Shown here: in pieces, positions 11,236-21,139 of the stretch
Position numbering within the stretch: position 1 is the first letter of the stretch
Layout of the letters: each line of letters begins with the position of its first letter
From: Siphonodentalium dalli
Lineage: Eukaryota; Mollusca; Scaphopoda; Gadilida; Siphonodentaliidae
Assembly: GCA_032622095.1 (NCBI GenBank)
Contig: CP136069.1
Coordinates: forward strand, 72,499,319 to 72,563,318
DNA: 64,000 bases
Reading direction: 5' to 3'
Translations under genes and position numbers: made by a program
The notes under the pieces: model-generated
The model's database searches: none
Seen by the model: the letters and a program-made list of their open reading frames with translations, nothing else
Told to the model about the DNA's origin: nothing

Positions 11236-11861
11236 GGTGATGTGGCCTAATGGCTGTCTTCCCATCATCGCCCAGGCTAAAATTAAAGGCAGGAGTATTT
11301 TTTGTTCAGCAGCTCTTGTCAATATGCTTATGGTGTGTGTGTTGCCAATCATCGGAAAGCTCTCCCCGAGAGCTTTCCGATGAATGGCAACAAGCCATAT
11401 TTCCGACTAAATCCTGAAAAGTTACCCATAATTCTGCTGTGTTTAAGGAGTTGATTACTTATAGGGCATTATTGTATACAAGTATACAATGGAATGGTCT
11501 GTTCTTCACAGACAGTACATGTATACCTGATATATATCATATTATTCATTATTCAAATATATTGGAGGGGTGTTTTGATAACAGATGCTTTGTTTCACTG
11601 AAAAAATATTGAAATCCAAATGTCAATGAATGAATTATTTATTGGATAAGGTATGTACACATACATCTATTATCTGTAAAAGAATGTTGAAAAATAAAAA
11701 TAATAATACAGTGTACACACAGAATCCGGGGGGGGGGGGGGGGGGGGGGGGGGGGTGGTGATGTGGCCTAATGGCTGTCTTCCCATCATCGCCCAGGCTA
11801 AAATTAAAGGCAGGAGTATTTTTTGTTCAGCAGCTCTTGTCAATATGCTTATGGTGTGTGT
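10801..11861. repeat. Near-identical tandem duplication across poly-G tracts
   Basis: Copy 1 is 10801-11340 and copy 2 is 11341-11861. From 10921 to 11187 and from 11235 to 11340 I see no difference from 11461-11727 and 11756-11861. The main difference is poly-G length: 47 G at 11188-11234 against 28 G at 11728-11755. A few differences occur in the family A part (10801-10880). Either a very recent duplication or an assembly artefact at a length-variable homopolymer. The opposite-strand ORFs across the G run (glycine or proline runs) are artefacts. Confidence 0.9.
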
Positions 11862-12173
11862 TTATATGAAGTAAAATTTAAAAAAGCTAATTTATAAGGT
11901 TATACCATCTCAATCGAAAGTCAGATCTATGTCTTTACAAGTTAAACTACATTGTCTGTGAGATACAAACTGGACTTATAAATACAAAATTAAGTAATTT
12001 AAAGTAATTTTGTTGTTGAAAATTTCACAAAATAATAATTGGTATCCCCCTATATCTTCAAAATTGTATAAAAAAAAAAGAAAGGTATCAAAATTTGATA
12101 TAAAATAAAATAATATCTTTCAGGTGACACCTCTTGTTCCAAATGTGTTCTTTTATACACTAGTATCCTGTAG
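11862..12173. other. No recognisable feature
   Basis: AT-rich DNA after the duplication; nothing recognised. Confidence 0.5.
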
Positions 12174-12284
12174 TACAGTAATGCCCTAAATAATCGACTC
12201 CTTAACCACAGCTTAATTATAGGTAACTTTTCAGGATTTAGTCGAAAATATGGCTTATTGCCATTCATCGGAAAGCTCTCACTG
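12174..12284. mobile_element. Family A, single left arm, copy 7
   Basis: TACAGTAATGCCC through GGAAAGCTCTCACTG, then unrelated sequence. Only one arm remains, broken at the palindrome centre. Confidence 0.75.
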
Positions 12285-12348
12285 GCAGACGGCATAATCG
12301 AGGTTTCCAATTAGTGTACATCACAATATTCACCATTTTGGGAATTTC

Positions 12349-12505
12349 AATTTGAGACTATATCTCCCTTAGCAGATGAGGCCATGCAGAATGAGGTCCA
12401 CAGAGGGTGAATTTGGTGATGCTAGCCCACTATGCAGGATAGCGTCACTAAATTCACCCTCTGGGGACCTCATTCTGCAAATGACAGGCACACTAAACTC
12501 AGGCT
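12349..12505. mobile_element. Family B, one-hairpin copy 1
   Basis: A hairpin of AGAATGAGGTCC..GAGGGTGAATT against AATTCACCCTCTGGGGACCT, bounded by the inner family B sequence (TTTGAGACTATA) on the left and the AGGCACACTAAACTCAGGCT terminus on the right. It is the right half of a full element. Confidence 0.7.
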
Positions 12506-13010
12506 AGGTTGTAATGTGTGTGAGAAAGGATGAACCCTGCTGATTTATATTAAAAGAATTCACATTTGATAATTTTCGCAAAGGTTTGAATAATAAGCAA
12601 ATAAAACCAATCTCAACAGGTACTTGCAAAATACAGAGAGTTTTCAATATGATCTGCATTAAGATAAAAAAATGGGTGGGTCGAGATTTGCTTTGTTGTA
12701 TACCCCATCCCCCGCTGTGTGTGTGCACCGACATAACAATCATGTAAAAACATCTTATCATTCACAACTTACTCACCTACAGAGTTTAAACGAGTATTAT
12801 TACCACCTCTATACTAAAGCAGAATGAATGTACACAAAACATAACAGCGAGGGGTAAATACAAAAAATTACGCTGCACCGATGCATGCACTAAGTATACT
12901 CCTGCATTCAACACATAAAAACTCGGTCAATGGCTGGGGCTTGACATGGGGTGTATATCTGCGGGTCCTTCTGCAAATTGATATTTTGAGGGCGATGGGC
13001 TTCGAAGATA
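12506..13010. other. Unassigned DNA with a candidate exon
   Basis: No repeat family assigned except a short family D-like terminus near 12803-12830. The candidate exon is listed separately. Confidence 0.4.
12777..12813 (-). other. Candidate micro-exon (37 nt), minus strand
   Basis: The acceptor CATTCATTCTGCTTTAG (AG at 12814-12815) follows a good pyrimidine tract. The donor is TGTAG|GTGAGTAAG (12771-12776). Only one of three frames is open, reading YRGGNNTRLNSV plus one base. The acceptor side resembles the family D terminus CTATACTAAAG, so it may be transposon-derived or a decoy. Confidence 0.2.
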
Positions 13011-13222
13011 AGTGCCGATACACATCACTAACATTCAAATAGCTTGTTTCTGCTGGAATGCACATAATTGCAATGCGGCCACTCAAACCCCCTGGACTCG
13101 GTCCCAGCTGGGTAACTATCAAAGAGCAGTCACTTATGATGAATTACTAATGCAGTTTGTTGTCAGCTTGCAATTAGATGGTTTTTTTTTTGTATTCAAC
13201 GTTTGTGCCTGCTGATATATTG
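13011..13222. repeat. Dispersed repeat I, copy 1
   Basis: Matches 14722-14938 over about 200 bp in the same orientation (TGTTTCTGCTGGA, GTCCCAGCTG, GTAACTATCAAA, ACTTATGATGAATTACT). Termini unknown. Confidence 0.65.
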
Positions 13223-13237
13223 AATTTTTGTATGTAT

Positions 13238-13597
13238 ATTAAAGGTACACATCCAATTTGATGGTCCCTGTATCATCAGATTCCGACAACAGCAACATTT
13301 CTTTCAAAAATGCTTTTGTTATCAGAATCTATTAATTACCAAAAAATAAAGCTAACCACTGTCAACTCTAGTATAAAATGTCCCAAAACGTGTTTATATA
13401 TCAACATTTTGGTATCAAGAGCATATCGGTCAGCTCGTCAAATATTCCAGGTGGTGAAAAATAACAGATTAAAAAATTTCTATCTGATCACACTGAGCTT
13501 TGATGGGTGGGTTCCTCGACTCGAATCAAATATTTTTTGCCCCCGAAGCCAAAGAAATAGTAATTGAGGAGCATTAATTCAAATTATGTATCTTTAA
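13238..13597. mobile_element. Family G TTAA-flanked repeat, copy 1
   Basis: Family G runs from TTAAAGGTACTCAATCCGAT to GGATAATGCACCTTTAA in its best copy (61484-61958). Short AGGT/ACCT inverted ends abut TTAA at each side. Conserved internal landmarks are CACTGTCAACT, CCAAAACGTGTT, TGAGCTTTGATGGGTGG and CGAAGCCAAAGAAATAGTAA. Length varies from 300 to 475 bp through internal deletion. TTAA on both sides suggests piggyBac-like targeting, but the ends do not start with CCC, so superfamily assignment is uncertain. No conserved ORF. Confidence 0.65.
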
Positions 13598-13687
13598 CTA
13601 TTCAAAGAAATTTTTGCCAAATTTAAAAAACTAATCACCATGCAATTGTGGTAGTAGATAATGAACTTAAGCATCTTGTGTGATTGG

Positions 13688-14533
13688 CAGGGTCCGTGCT
13701 GGCCCGAAATTTACTTTTGCCAAATAATTTGCCAAATGAAAATAATTTTTGCCAAATGCTGTTAGAAGTTGCCAAATGCTATCAGTTTCTTCAACGTAGT
13801 GTCTTTTATTTGGATTAATAAGACAATCGCTGCTTGAGCGACCTTTGATATTGATAGGAAAGCAGTTCATTATTAATAATTCTCGCATCTGTACTTGGGT
13901 TTATCATACTAGAACAATAAACCAACAGCATAACAATAAAATTGTAGAAGGCTTTCTTCATCAGAAAGGCACATCCAAACAAAGAGGATTAGCTATGTAA
14001 ACACCACGACCAGACATACCAGCAAACCCTCCACCCGTTGATACTAATGATATCAGATCAACTGCATCTTGATAGAGGTGTTAACTTTTCATATAAAAAC
14101 CTTATAAATCACCAACAATAATACCATTAACCCTTTGAGTGCCAGGGGCCGATATTATCGGCCCTAAACCTACACAATAAGTCTGTTAAAGAATATAATA
14201 AAATATATTAAAATTGTAAAAAAAAAAAATTTAAAAAAAAATTGTTAAGCCAATGCATTCTCTTATATATGCGAGGCGACCTATGGTCGACTCGCATATA
14301 TAAGAAAATGCATTGGCACAGGGTATATGGGTTGATACAAAAATCGGACCTGGCACTCAAAGGGTTAATGAAAGAGTTTCCTGAAATGAGTGGTATTGGT
14401 TGACAATTATTATTAAACTTTCTTGAGGAATCAAAATTGTCTTGCCAAATGTTTTGCCAATTGAAAATATTTTTTGCCAAATGTGAATATTTTTGCCATT
14501 GGCAAATTTGGCGAGTGGTAGCACGAACCCTTG
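13688..14533. mobile_element. hAT-type element, 846 bp, perfect 8-bp target duplication
   Basis: GTGATTGG occurs at 13680-13687 and again at 14534-14541, immediately outside CAGGGTCCGTGCT on the left and AGCACGAACCCTTG on the right, which are imperfect inverted repeats. Clusters of TTGCCAAAT lie inside both ends (about 13722-13780 and 14440-14515), resembling the subterminal motifs bound by hAT transposases. The interior carries no recognisable transposase, and the minus-strand ORFs here read through the TTGGCAAA motifs. A complete family C element (14128-14368) is nested inside. Confidence 0.85.
14128..14368. mobile_element. Family C1 TTAA MITE nested in the hAT element
   Basis: TTAACCCTTTGAGTGCCAGG to CCTGGCACTCAAAGGGTTAA, inverted termini with TTAA on both sides (piggyBac-type). 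It contains the palindrome GGGCCGATATTATCGGCCC near 14146 and the conserved hairpin module CATTCTCTTATATATGCGAG with its reverse complement (14252-14318). Interior AT-rich. Confidence 0.85.
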
Positions 14534-14721
14534 GTGATTGGTCACTTCGACATTATAGTGAGAATTCATTGAATTATTATCAATTCCAGATAAAATCATA
14601 GAAATAGCAGAATGATCATTTTCTATATCTGAAAAAAGAAGTTTTATTTTGAACATTTTAATAAAATTTTTGTTAGCAAAAGAAAGTCATGTAAAAATTA
14701 TGTGTACAAATTATTCTTACT

Positions 14722-14938
14722 GGTGCATGCATCAATAGATTTAACATTCGAACAGCATGTTTCTGCTGGAGTGCACATAATTGGATTGCGGCCGCTCGAA
14801 CCAACCCCTGACCTCCGTCCCAGCTGAGTAACTATCAAATAACAGTCACTAATGATGAATTACTTATGCAGTTTGTAGTCAGCTTGCATTTATATATGTT
14901 TTTGTGTATATTCAACCCTTTGTGCCCGCTAACAATAT
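14722..14938. repeat. Dispersed repeat I, copy 2
   Basis: Same orientation as 13011-13222. The two copies flank the hAT element and G1, so a local duplication is possible. Confidence 0.65.
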
Positions 14939-14984
14939 ACTCATACAAACAAAATGCTTACAAATGATTAAAAACCGTGGGTTT

Positions 14985-15312
14985 CATCTTTTTTATGAAA
15001 GGGACTCAAATGTATTTGAAGTGGATTGATGCAAAATATCATAAAAGTCTGGTTAACAGCTATCATCGACAAATACATGAAAAAATAGTTCTTATTTTCA
15101 TTATTAATAACTCTCCAAAAATGAGATTTCGCAATTAAGTAAACTCTATTGTTATGTAAACATTACTTTACAGTGGAGTTACCGAAAAAAATCCAATTAT
15201 TCCAATAAGATACCAATGTTTAATCAAAATATTGGAAAAGGTCAAACCATCGAATATTAGTCTGAAAATCATATTCAGACTAAATTATTTGAACTTAATA
15301 TAAAAGAATGTA
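14985..15312. repeat. Family P foldback-like repeat, copy 1
   Basis: In fuller copies TTCTTATTTTCATTATTAAT with AACTCTCCAATAATGAG is matched by an inverted end near GAATATAAGAAC, and CCATTGTTATGTAAAC by GTTTACATAACAATGG. This copy keeps the left part only. Its upstream AAAGGGACTCAA part recurs at 31318. Confidence 0.55.
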
Positions 15313-15805
15313 GGGTGTTAATGACAGCGGTTGTACCAACCACGGTCAAGTGGTTGACATGCAGTATCCGTGGGTATTAAATCTCACTGCGGTACTAGAA
15401 ATATTTTTTTGCGACCACGTTACTCCGCATTAATTTTTCACATGGCCGCCTTACACCCAGTCCAGTTTTTCGTGAGCGCCATGCACTGCATTAACTATAC
15501 ACAAAACAATATTTTAATTAATAAATTGTTTACGGTTTAATCAACATTCGAAGTTGGTCACTGACTGACATTCACAATTGCATCATCAATGCAGCATCAC
15601 GCCATGCCAGAAGTATACTCTCTGTGGTGGTGATAATGCTGATCGCATCAACACGGTCGAGTAACACAGTAATATTGGTGGTCAACTTCGTTATTTAAAG
15701 GAGGGTCGATTAATTAGAGCATAACTGTACTCACCTTCAGATTTTTAATCCATTTGTTTTAGCCAGATCAAGATTTCATGTTAAAATCATGTTTCCAAAT
15801 TATGT
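15313..15805. other. Unassigned DNA with a family A terminus
   Basis: 15697-15730 is a lone right end of family A (GGGTCGATTAATTAGAGCATAACTGTA). A strong minus-strand donor-like GAAG|GTGAGTAC at 15728-15735 has no AG acceptor before the D element, so I do not call an exon. Confidence 0.5.
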
Positions 15806-16048
15806 TTAACCATTCTATACTAAAGTATCATTGATGAGTAGTTATCCCACAGGAAATGTTCAGATAATAAGTACAGCAGATGACTATTATCTAAACATTT
15901 CCCTCAATAAAATAAGGCTCCTCCTGCACTTTTATTTATCTGTCGTCTGCTTTTATCAAATTAACATCTCTCCAAATGAATGATAGACTATTCCAATGCA
16001 TACTTTTAATACTGAATGGGAAAATCCAAGTAGTATAGAAATGGTTAA
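15806..16048. mobile_element. Family D TTAA MITE, copy 3, opposite orientation
   Basis: TTAACCATTCTATACT to AGTATAGAAATGGTTAA with TTAA at both ends; order reversed relative to 3597-3858. Confidence 0.75.
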
Positions 16049-16149
16049 TGAAGCATTAAAGTCAGCATTTCTCCACAAAATGATAAATGTAAAAAAAAAA
16101 AAGGTCTGAAAACTATAGTTGCCTTTAAAGTTTTCATGCAAATACTTAC

Positions 16150-16197
16150 CATCTGATCTGTTATAAATTCAGGAGGCCTGTTATTGGAGCTACCAGC
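16150..16197 (-). other. Candidate micro-exon (48 nt), minus strand
   Basis: The donor AGATG|GTAAGTAT (16144-16149) is near-perfect. The acceptor is TTCATTTGCAAG (AG at 16198-16199). Only one frame is open, and it is symmetric (16 codons, phase 0 to 0), reading AGSSNNRPPEFITDQM. The N-x-P-P-x-F pattern is loosely reminiscent of the start of extracellular cadherin repeats, but 16 residues cannot establish that. Best of the minus-strand exon candidates. Confidence 0.3.
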
Positions 16198-16411
16198 CTT
16201 GCAAATGAACAGCATATCCGAACAGTATATGTTATAAATCTAACACATCTGCATATAATGCGCATGCATTTCGTGTGCCTGAAGCGTGGTTTTGGATTAA
16301 TGCGACAGTCCACGAATTAATTAAATGGAAAGATCAATGATAAAGAAGGAAGGGAAAAGCTCAGCATGCAACGGCAGAAAAAAACTAACCACAGGTTGGC
16401 ATGCAATTGCT

Positions 16412-16578
16412 TCAGTAATGCCCTAAATAATCGACTCCTTAACCACAGCAGAATTATGGGTAATTTTTGGCTTGTGCTTTCCAATGAATGGCAACAAGCC
16501 ATATTTCCGACTAAATCCTGAAAAATTACCAATAATTCTGCTGTGGTTAAGGAGTCAATTATTTAGGGCTTTACTGTA
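16412..16578. mobile_element. Family A MITE, copy 8, internally deleted
   Basis: Both termini present; most of the left arm's inner part is missing. Followed 22 bp later by a full family B element. Confidence 0.75.
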
Positions 16579-16600
16579 TGAAAACCATCAGGGGAACATG

Positions 16601-17018
16601 CAAGCCTTGAAATAGTGTGTCTGTCATTTGCAGAACGAGGTCTCCAGAGGGTGAATTTAGTGACACTATCCTGCATGGCAGCTAGGCTGGGGACCTCATT
16701 CTGCTTAGGCCTCAACTGCTATGGGAGACCTAGGATCAGATTTAAGTTCCCCTGTTGAAGTTGGTGATGTTCGCCCATTACTGATCAGTCACTTCAAATA
16801 TGCATTTTATCTTCTGCAAATTAGGGGATATATTAACTGAACAGAAGGGAAAAAGTAACAAAAACAATGTTAATTTCAGACTATAGATACTTCCCAGAAG
16901 ATGAGGCCTAAGCAGAATGAGATCCCCAGAGGGGGAATTTAGTGCGGTGTAGGGTCACTAAATTCACCCTCTGGGGACGTCCTACTGTAAATGACAGACA
17001 AACTATTTCAAGGCTTGC
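16601..17018. mobile_element. Family B hAT-type element, full two-hairpin copy
   Basis: Termini CAAGCCTTGAAATAGTGTG and its inverse CTATTTCAAGGCTTG. Each end is itself a hairpin (GAGGTC(T/C)CCAGAGGGTGAATTT against its complement). The hairpins are joined by about 200 bp with landmarks CTCAACTGCTATGGGAGACC, AATTAGGGGATAT and GACTATAGATACTTCCCAGA. Length is 418 bp with no ORF. No target duplication is visible at this copy; hAT assignment comes from 8-bp duplications at other copies. It lies at the left break of a D element. Confidence 0.8.
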
Positions 17019-17029
17019 AAGGGGGCTCA

Positions 17030-17216
17030 ACTCCAGTTCAGTTATAATATTATGCATGGGAAAGGTCTATTATTGATTTGCAGGGATGTAGAGTTAATAT
17101 AAGCAGATGACAGATAAATAAAAGTAAAGAAGGAGTCAAATTTATTGACGGAAATGTTTGGATAATAGGTTTAACAATCTACTCATCAATGATGCATTTA
17201 GTATAAGAAGGTTTAA
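17030..17216. mobile_element. Family D MITE, copy 4, left-truncated
   Basis: Begins at the internal CAGTTATAA phrase next to the B element and ends GTTTAAA. Right terminus degraded (TAGTATAAGAAGG). Confidence 0.65.
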
Positions 17217-17227
17217 AACAATACATA

Positions 17228-17417
17228 TTATCCCTTTCATTACGGGAGCTGCGCTGGTTCAGCATTAAATATCCTGTGCCAGTGCATTCTCTTATATATA
17301 CTAATCTCCCATAGGAAGCCTCACATATATAAGGAATGCACTGGATTACAATGTCAAGATAAATATTGTTAGGCCAATGTATTCTCATCCTTATGGGAGA
17401 CTCGCATATATAAGAGA
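17228..17417. mobile_element. Family C2 TTAA MITE, right-truncated
   Basis: CCCTTTCATTACGGGAGCTG terminus, GTGCCAGTGCATTCTCTTAT hairpin module and a second module near 17371-17410, then lost. The left TTAA has mutated to TTAT. Confidence 0.65.
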
Positions 17418-17568
17418 TTTATTTTTAAATTTTATATTGGTTTTTCAAAAGTTGGTTTGGTTTGGTTCTCGGACAGCTGCATCATACATAACTTTTCCCC
17501 CCAGAGATTTGCATTCAAAATCCCCATTCAAAATTTGTTAAGTTGAAAGGCGAAGAACTTAAAGGAAC

Positions 17569-17931
17569 ACAATCCAATTAGATGGTCCCCATATCATCAA
17601 GATACAACAACATTTCTTCAAAATATGCTTTAGTTATAAGAATCAATGCATATAACCACTGTCAACTATGATATCAAATTTCCCAAAACGTGTTATTTAT
17701 CAACATTTTGTTCAACGAATTTGACGAAATATGGCCGTATTATCACTTGAGTATCACAGTTTTTCTGGGCCACAAATAATTCCACATCTCGAGAAACAAC
17801 AAACTTCAAAAATCAATATCTGGTCACTCTGAGCTTTGATGGGTATGTTCCTCGACTCAAATCAAATATTTTTACCCCGAAGCCACAGAAATAGTAATTT
17901 TGGAGCGTTAATTCAGATAATGCATCTTTAA
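17569..17931. mobile_element. Family G repeat, copy 2
   Basis: TTAAAGGAACACAATCCAAT to AATGCATCTTTAA, with all internal landmarks of the family. Confidence 0.65.
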
Positions 17932-18097
17932 TAAATTAGGAGTGTTAAATCGGACAGGGTATCTTTAACTGGTGCAAGCACTCGTCTGTTTTCTCTGAAA
18001 TGACATCATTCTTCTTCCAAAACAACAAGTCCTTGTTTTCAAGACAAAAACAATATTTTCCTATAAAAATGAATTAACTTGGACTAATATGATGAAC

Positions 18098-18388
18098 CTG
18101 TTCTACACTAAAGCATCATTGTTAGTTTGAGACTATAGATACTTCCAAGAAGATGAGGCCTAAGTAGAGAGAGGTCACCAGAGGGTGAATTTAGTGATGC
18201 TAGCCCACTGTGTGGGCCCGGGTAGCATGACTAGCGTCACTAAATTCACCCTCTGTGGACCACATTCTGCAAATGACAGACACAATATGTCAAGACTTGA
18301 ATGCAAGTGCAGAATGATTCCTATTTATTGTTGGGAAACGGCCATTTTTCGTAAGGAAACTACTCGTCAATGAGTATTAGTAAGGAAG
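18098..18388. mobile_element. Family D MITE interrupted by family B
   Basis: The left part AACCTGTTCTACACTAAAGC and right part GAAACTACTCGTCAATGAGT are D ends. 18125-18300 between them is family B. Confidence 0.6.
18125..18300. mobile_element. Family B, one-hairpin copy nested in D
   Basis: GAGACTATAGATACTTCC inner boundary, hairpin around 18175-18270, terminus CACAATATGTCAAGACTTG. Confidence 0.7.
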
Positions 18389-18921
18389 GGTTAGGGTAAT
18401 TCAGAAAACACAACTAATTTAGAAAAACTAATCAAAACCAAAGAATAAAGTCGTGCACAGTTTCGCCGTTTAGGGAATTCTCTACAATGGGAGTGATGTA
18501 CAGAAATATTGTACCATTATTCTCAAATGAACATTGATCCCGAAATAATTATCTATGAATTGTAGGTGGCAGTAAAAGACACAATGTCGGAGAATGAGAT
18601 GTGACGTTGGTGAAACTCGAGATGCAAACTCATGTTACCGTTCCAGCAGACGGTCCAGCGGTCACTTTAGGAGACAAACCATACATAAATGGCATGAACT
18701 AAGGCTCCAACTTGCAAAACAATATTCATGGTATATAGGTGTGAGAATATGAACGGCTTGGTCCAGGGGCATGGCTAAAGGCCTTGATCACATGCTGTCA
18801 TTTTTTAAAGTTATTCGGATATACGATTAACATTTTCCAGATGTATGTTTGTATTGAAACCTCACAATGAGAAATGATACGATAAGCGTCAACAGTTTAA
18901 AACATAAAAAACTCATATCGT
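18389..18921. other. No recognisable feature
   Basis: No repeat matched in the window, no ORF above 60 codons of note. Confidence 0.5.
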
Positions 18922-18966
18922 ATACAGTAATGCTCTAATTAATCGGCTAATTAGAGCATTTATGTA
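18922..18966. mobile_element. Minimal family A derivative (termini only)
   Basis: TACAGTAATGCTCTAATTAA immediately followed by TAATTAGAGCATTTATGTA: only the outer 20 bp of each end remain, joined directly. Confidence 0.75.
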
Positions 18967-19324
18967 GCTTTGTCACACTTCCCCACTCATTTCCACTTGA
19001 GTAGACCTTTACTTGATAACCTATTGTTATATCAGAGACTTTGATAGAATCATCATTGTTCAAACAGAGTCAGCTTATCGGATAAATATCATATTATTAC
19101 AATGACGGTTCATTTCAGGTGTTACCCAGGTACAGTGTGACGACTCTAATAGTTATCCCTAAATAATTATGCACATACAATCTTACCTGGGTTAAGTGTA
19201 CTTAGGGTCTAAAGTAAAGGAAGGGGTTGTCAAATTTAAATTGGTTGTTGCTTAATTAACCATTTTAAATATATCTTATAAATTTCATTGTAATCAATTG
19301 GTGATGCTGGTCTTCTTTGCGAAC
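18967..19324. other. Unassigned DNA with a possible 22-nt micro-exon
   Basis: No repeat recognised; contains the exon-like segment at 19187-19208. Confidence 0.4.
19187..19208 (-). other. Candidate micro-exon (22 nt), minus strand
   Basis: Acceptor CCCCTTCCTTTACTTTAG (AG at 19209-19210), the best pyrimidine tract of the set; donor CCCAG|GTAAGATT. One of three frames is open (TLSTLNP plus one base). Its phase does not join directly to the 48-nt candidate downstream, so at least one more exon would be needed. Confidence 0.22.
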
Positions 19325-19555
19325 TACAGTATAGCCCTAAATAATCGACTCCTTATTAATTCCTGAAAAGTTACCCATAATTCTGCTGTGGTTAAACCAC
19401 AGCAGAATTATGGGTAACTTTTCAGGAATTAGTTGGAAATACAGCTCATTGAGCTTTCCGATGAATGGCAACAAGCCATATTTCCGACTAAATCTTGAAA
19501 AGTTACCCATAATTCTGCTGTGGTTAAGGAGTCGATTATTTAGGGCATTACTGTA
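19325..19555. mobile_element. Family A MITE, copy 10, rearranged
   Basis: Both outer ends are normal, but an extra inner palindrome (TTCCTGAAAAGTTACCCATA with its reverse complement) sits near the left end. This suggests arm inversion or template switching. Confidence 0.75.
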
Positions 19556-20395
19556 GTTAAGATATCAGCCTTGTGTCTTTCATCTGACTTTTTCTTTTGC
19601 TTGCAAAAAACCCCAAGAAATTGTGTTATGAAAATATAATGTTATAATAGTCATTAGCTAATAGTGGAAATGATTAAATTATAGAAAATATTATTTTGAT
19701 TTTCCTGATGTTATAACCAAAATAATTGAAGACAATTTTTACGTACACAGCACGTTGTAGAAAATGTTATTTCAAACTTTCGGTTAATTATTAAATGCAT
19801 AAACAAGCGCTATTTCTTAAATTAGGAAATCGACTACTTTTGTGTGACTTTAATATTTTTACATTAAAACATTTAGATCTTTGCTATACATCACTTATCT
19901 ATGACTTCAAACGAAACCCGTCTAAATAAACTCCAAATGTATGCTAAGTAACATGTTCTTTGAACAAAAAAGTACAAAGTGGTACTATTGTACTATAACG
20001 TCCTAATTAAGTTGAGTTTGACAAGAAAAGAAAGTTACCAGAGCACGTTTCACTACACTTTCACTGAGTAAGACTTCTCGTGTGTATTCACAAATGGTAG
20101 AGAAGCCAAAATAAGAAGCAAGAAAATACTTATTGATGGATGTTGATTGAATTTCAAAGGAAACCAAACTTAACAAAAGCAGAGTTGACATATTTTGCCA
20201 TTTGTTTGAAAATCAGGCCAAATTAGGTGGTCACTGTGGAATACAAAATTGAATTGAGAAGAGTGAATGGTAAATGTATGGTTTCTATTGAGTGATTCTT
20301 CAAAGAATTAGGTCCCAAATGGAAAAGACTCATATTTATATCTGACATAAATTAGTCAAAACTTTTGATGTGTTAGATGTTGTGTAAATCCCAGG
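19556..20395. other. No supported feature
   Basis: AT-rich unique-looking DNA. A 62-codon minus-strand ORF at 20003-20191 starts with a hydrophobic MSTLLLLSLVSFEI stretch that could pass for a signal peptide; with no homology or splice support I do not call a gene. Confidence 0.4.
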
Positions 20396-20590
20396 TTAAC
20401 CCTTTCTTTACTTAATGGATTCTCCCATTCAGTTATAAAAGCATACATTGGAGTGGTCTATTGTTCATTTGAGGAGGGATGTTCAGGAAATAAAAGCAGA
20501 AGACAGACAGGCAAAATGATAATAGACGTGCAGAACAATTCATATTCATTGGTGGGCAATGTTCAGATAATAAGTTCAACAATCGACTCC
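20396..20590. mobile_element. Family D MITE, copy 6, cut by family B
   Basis: TTAACCCTTTCTTTACTTAA start; intact to AATAAGTTCAACAATCGAC, where family B begins. Confidence 0.7.
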
Positions 20591-20592
20591 CA

Positions 20593-20775
20593 TCAAACTT
20601 CAGCTGGGGAACTTCAATCTGATCCTGGGTATCTCCCACAGCAGTTGAGGCCTAAGCAGAATGAGGTTCCCAGAGGGTGAAATTGGGATGATAGCCCACC
20701 GTGCGGGATAGCGTCACTAAATTCGCACTCTGGGGACTCATTCTGCCAATGTCAGACACACTATTTCCAGACTTG
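20593..20775. mobile_element. Family B, half copy 4 (reverse orientation)
   Basis: Begins at the internal ACTTCAGCTGGGGAACTTC, passes one hairpin, ends ACACTATTTCCAGACTTG. Confidence 0.7.
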
Positions 20776-20805
20776 ACTGTAACATTTCTGTTAAAGGGAC
20801 GCAAG

Positions 20806-20880
20806 CCTTTCAAAGTAGGTTCATGCAAAATAATTTTTTTTTATAAAAGTCTCTAAAACAACTGTCATCAACAAGCAGAT
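20806..20880. repeat. Family P fragment
   Basis: AAGGGACGCAAG..GGTTCATGC matches the start of the copy at 31317. Confidence 0.4.
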
Positions 20881-20910
20881 GTAAGATTATAATATGACCA
20901 TACGCTAGCG

Positions 20911-21139
20911 TACAGTAATGCCCTAATTAATCGACTCCTTTAACAACAGCAGAATTATGGATAACTTTTCAGGATTTAGTCGGAAATATGGCTTGTTGCC
21001 ATTCATCGGAAAGCTCTCCCCGAGAGCTTTCCGATGAATGGCAACAAGCCATATTTCCGACTAAATCCTGAAAAGTTACCCATAATTCTGCTGTGGTTAA
21101 AGGAGTCGATTAATTAGGGCATTACCAGGCATTACTGTA
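20911..21139. mobile_element. Family A MITE, copy 11, near-perfect palindrome
   Basis: Arms almost perfectly complementary to GAAAGCTCTCCCCGAGAG at the centre. The right end has a short duplication of the terminus (GGGCATTACCAGGCATTACTG). Probably one of the youngest copies. Confidence 0.85.

Noticed and set aside
11095-11383. Glycine-run and proline-run ORFs on opposite strands
   Set aside because: They are translations of the poly-G tract.
15728-15805. Exon ending at the GTGAGTAC donor
   Set aside because: No AG on the minus strand between the donor and the D element.
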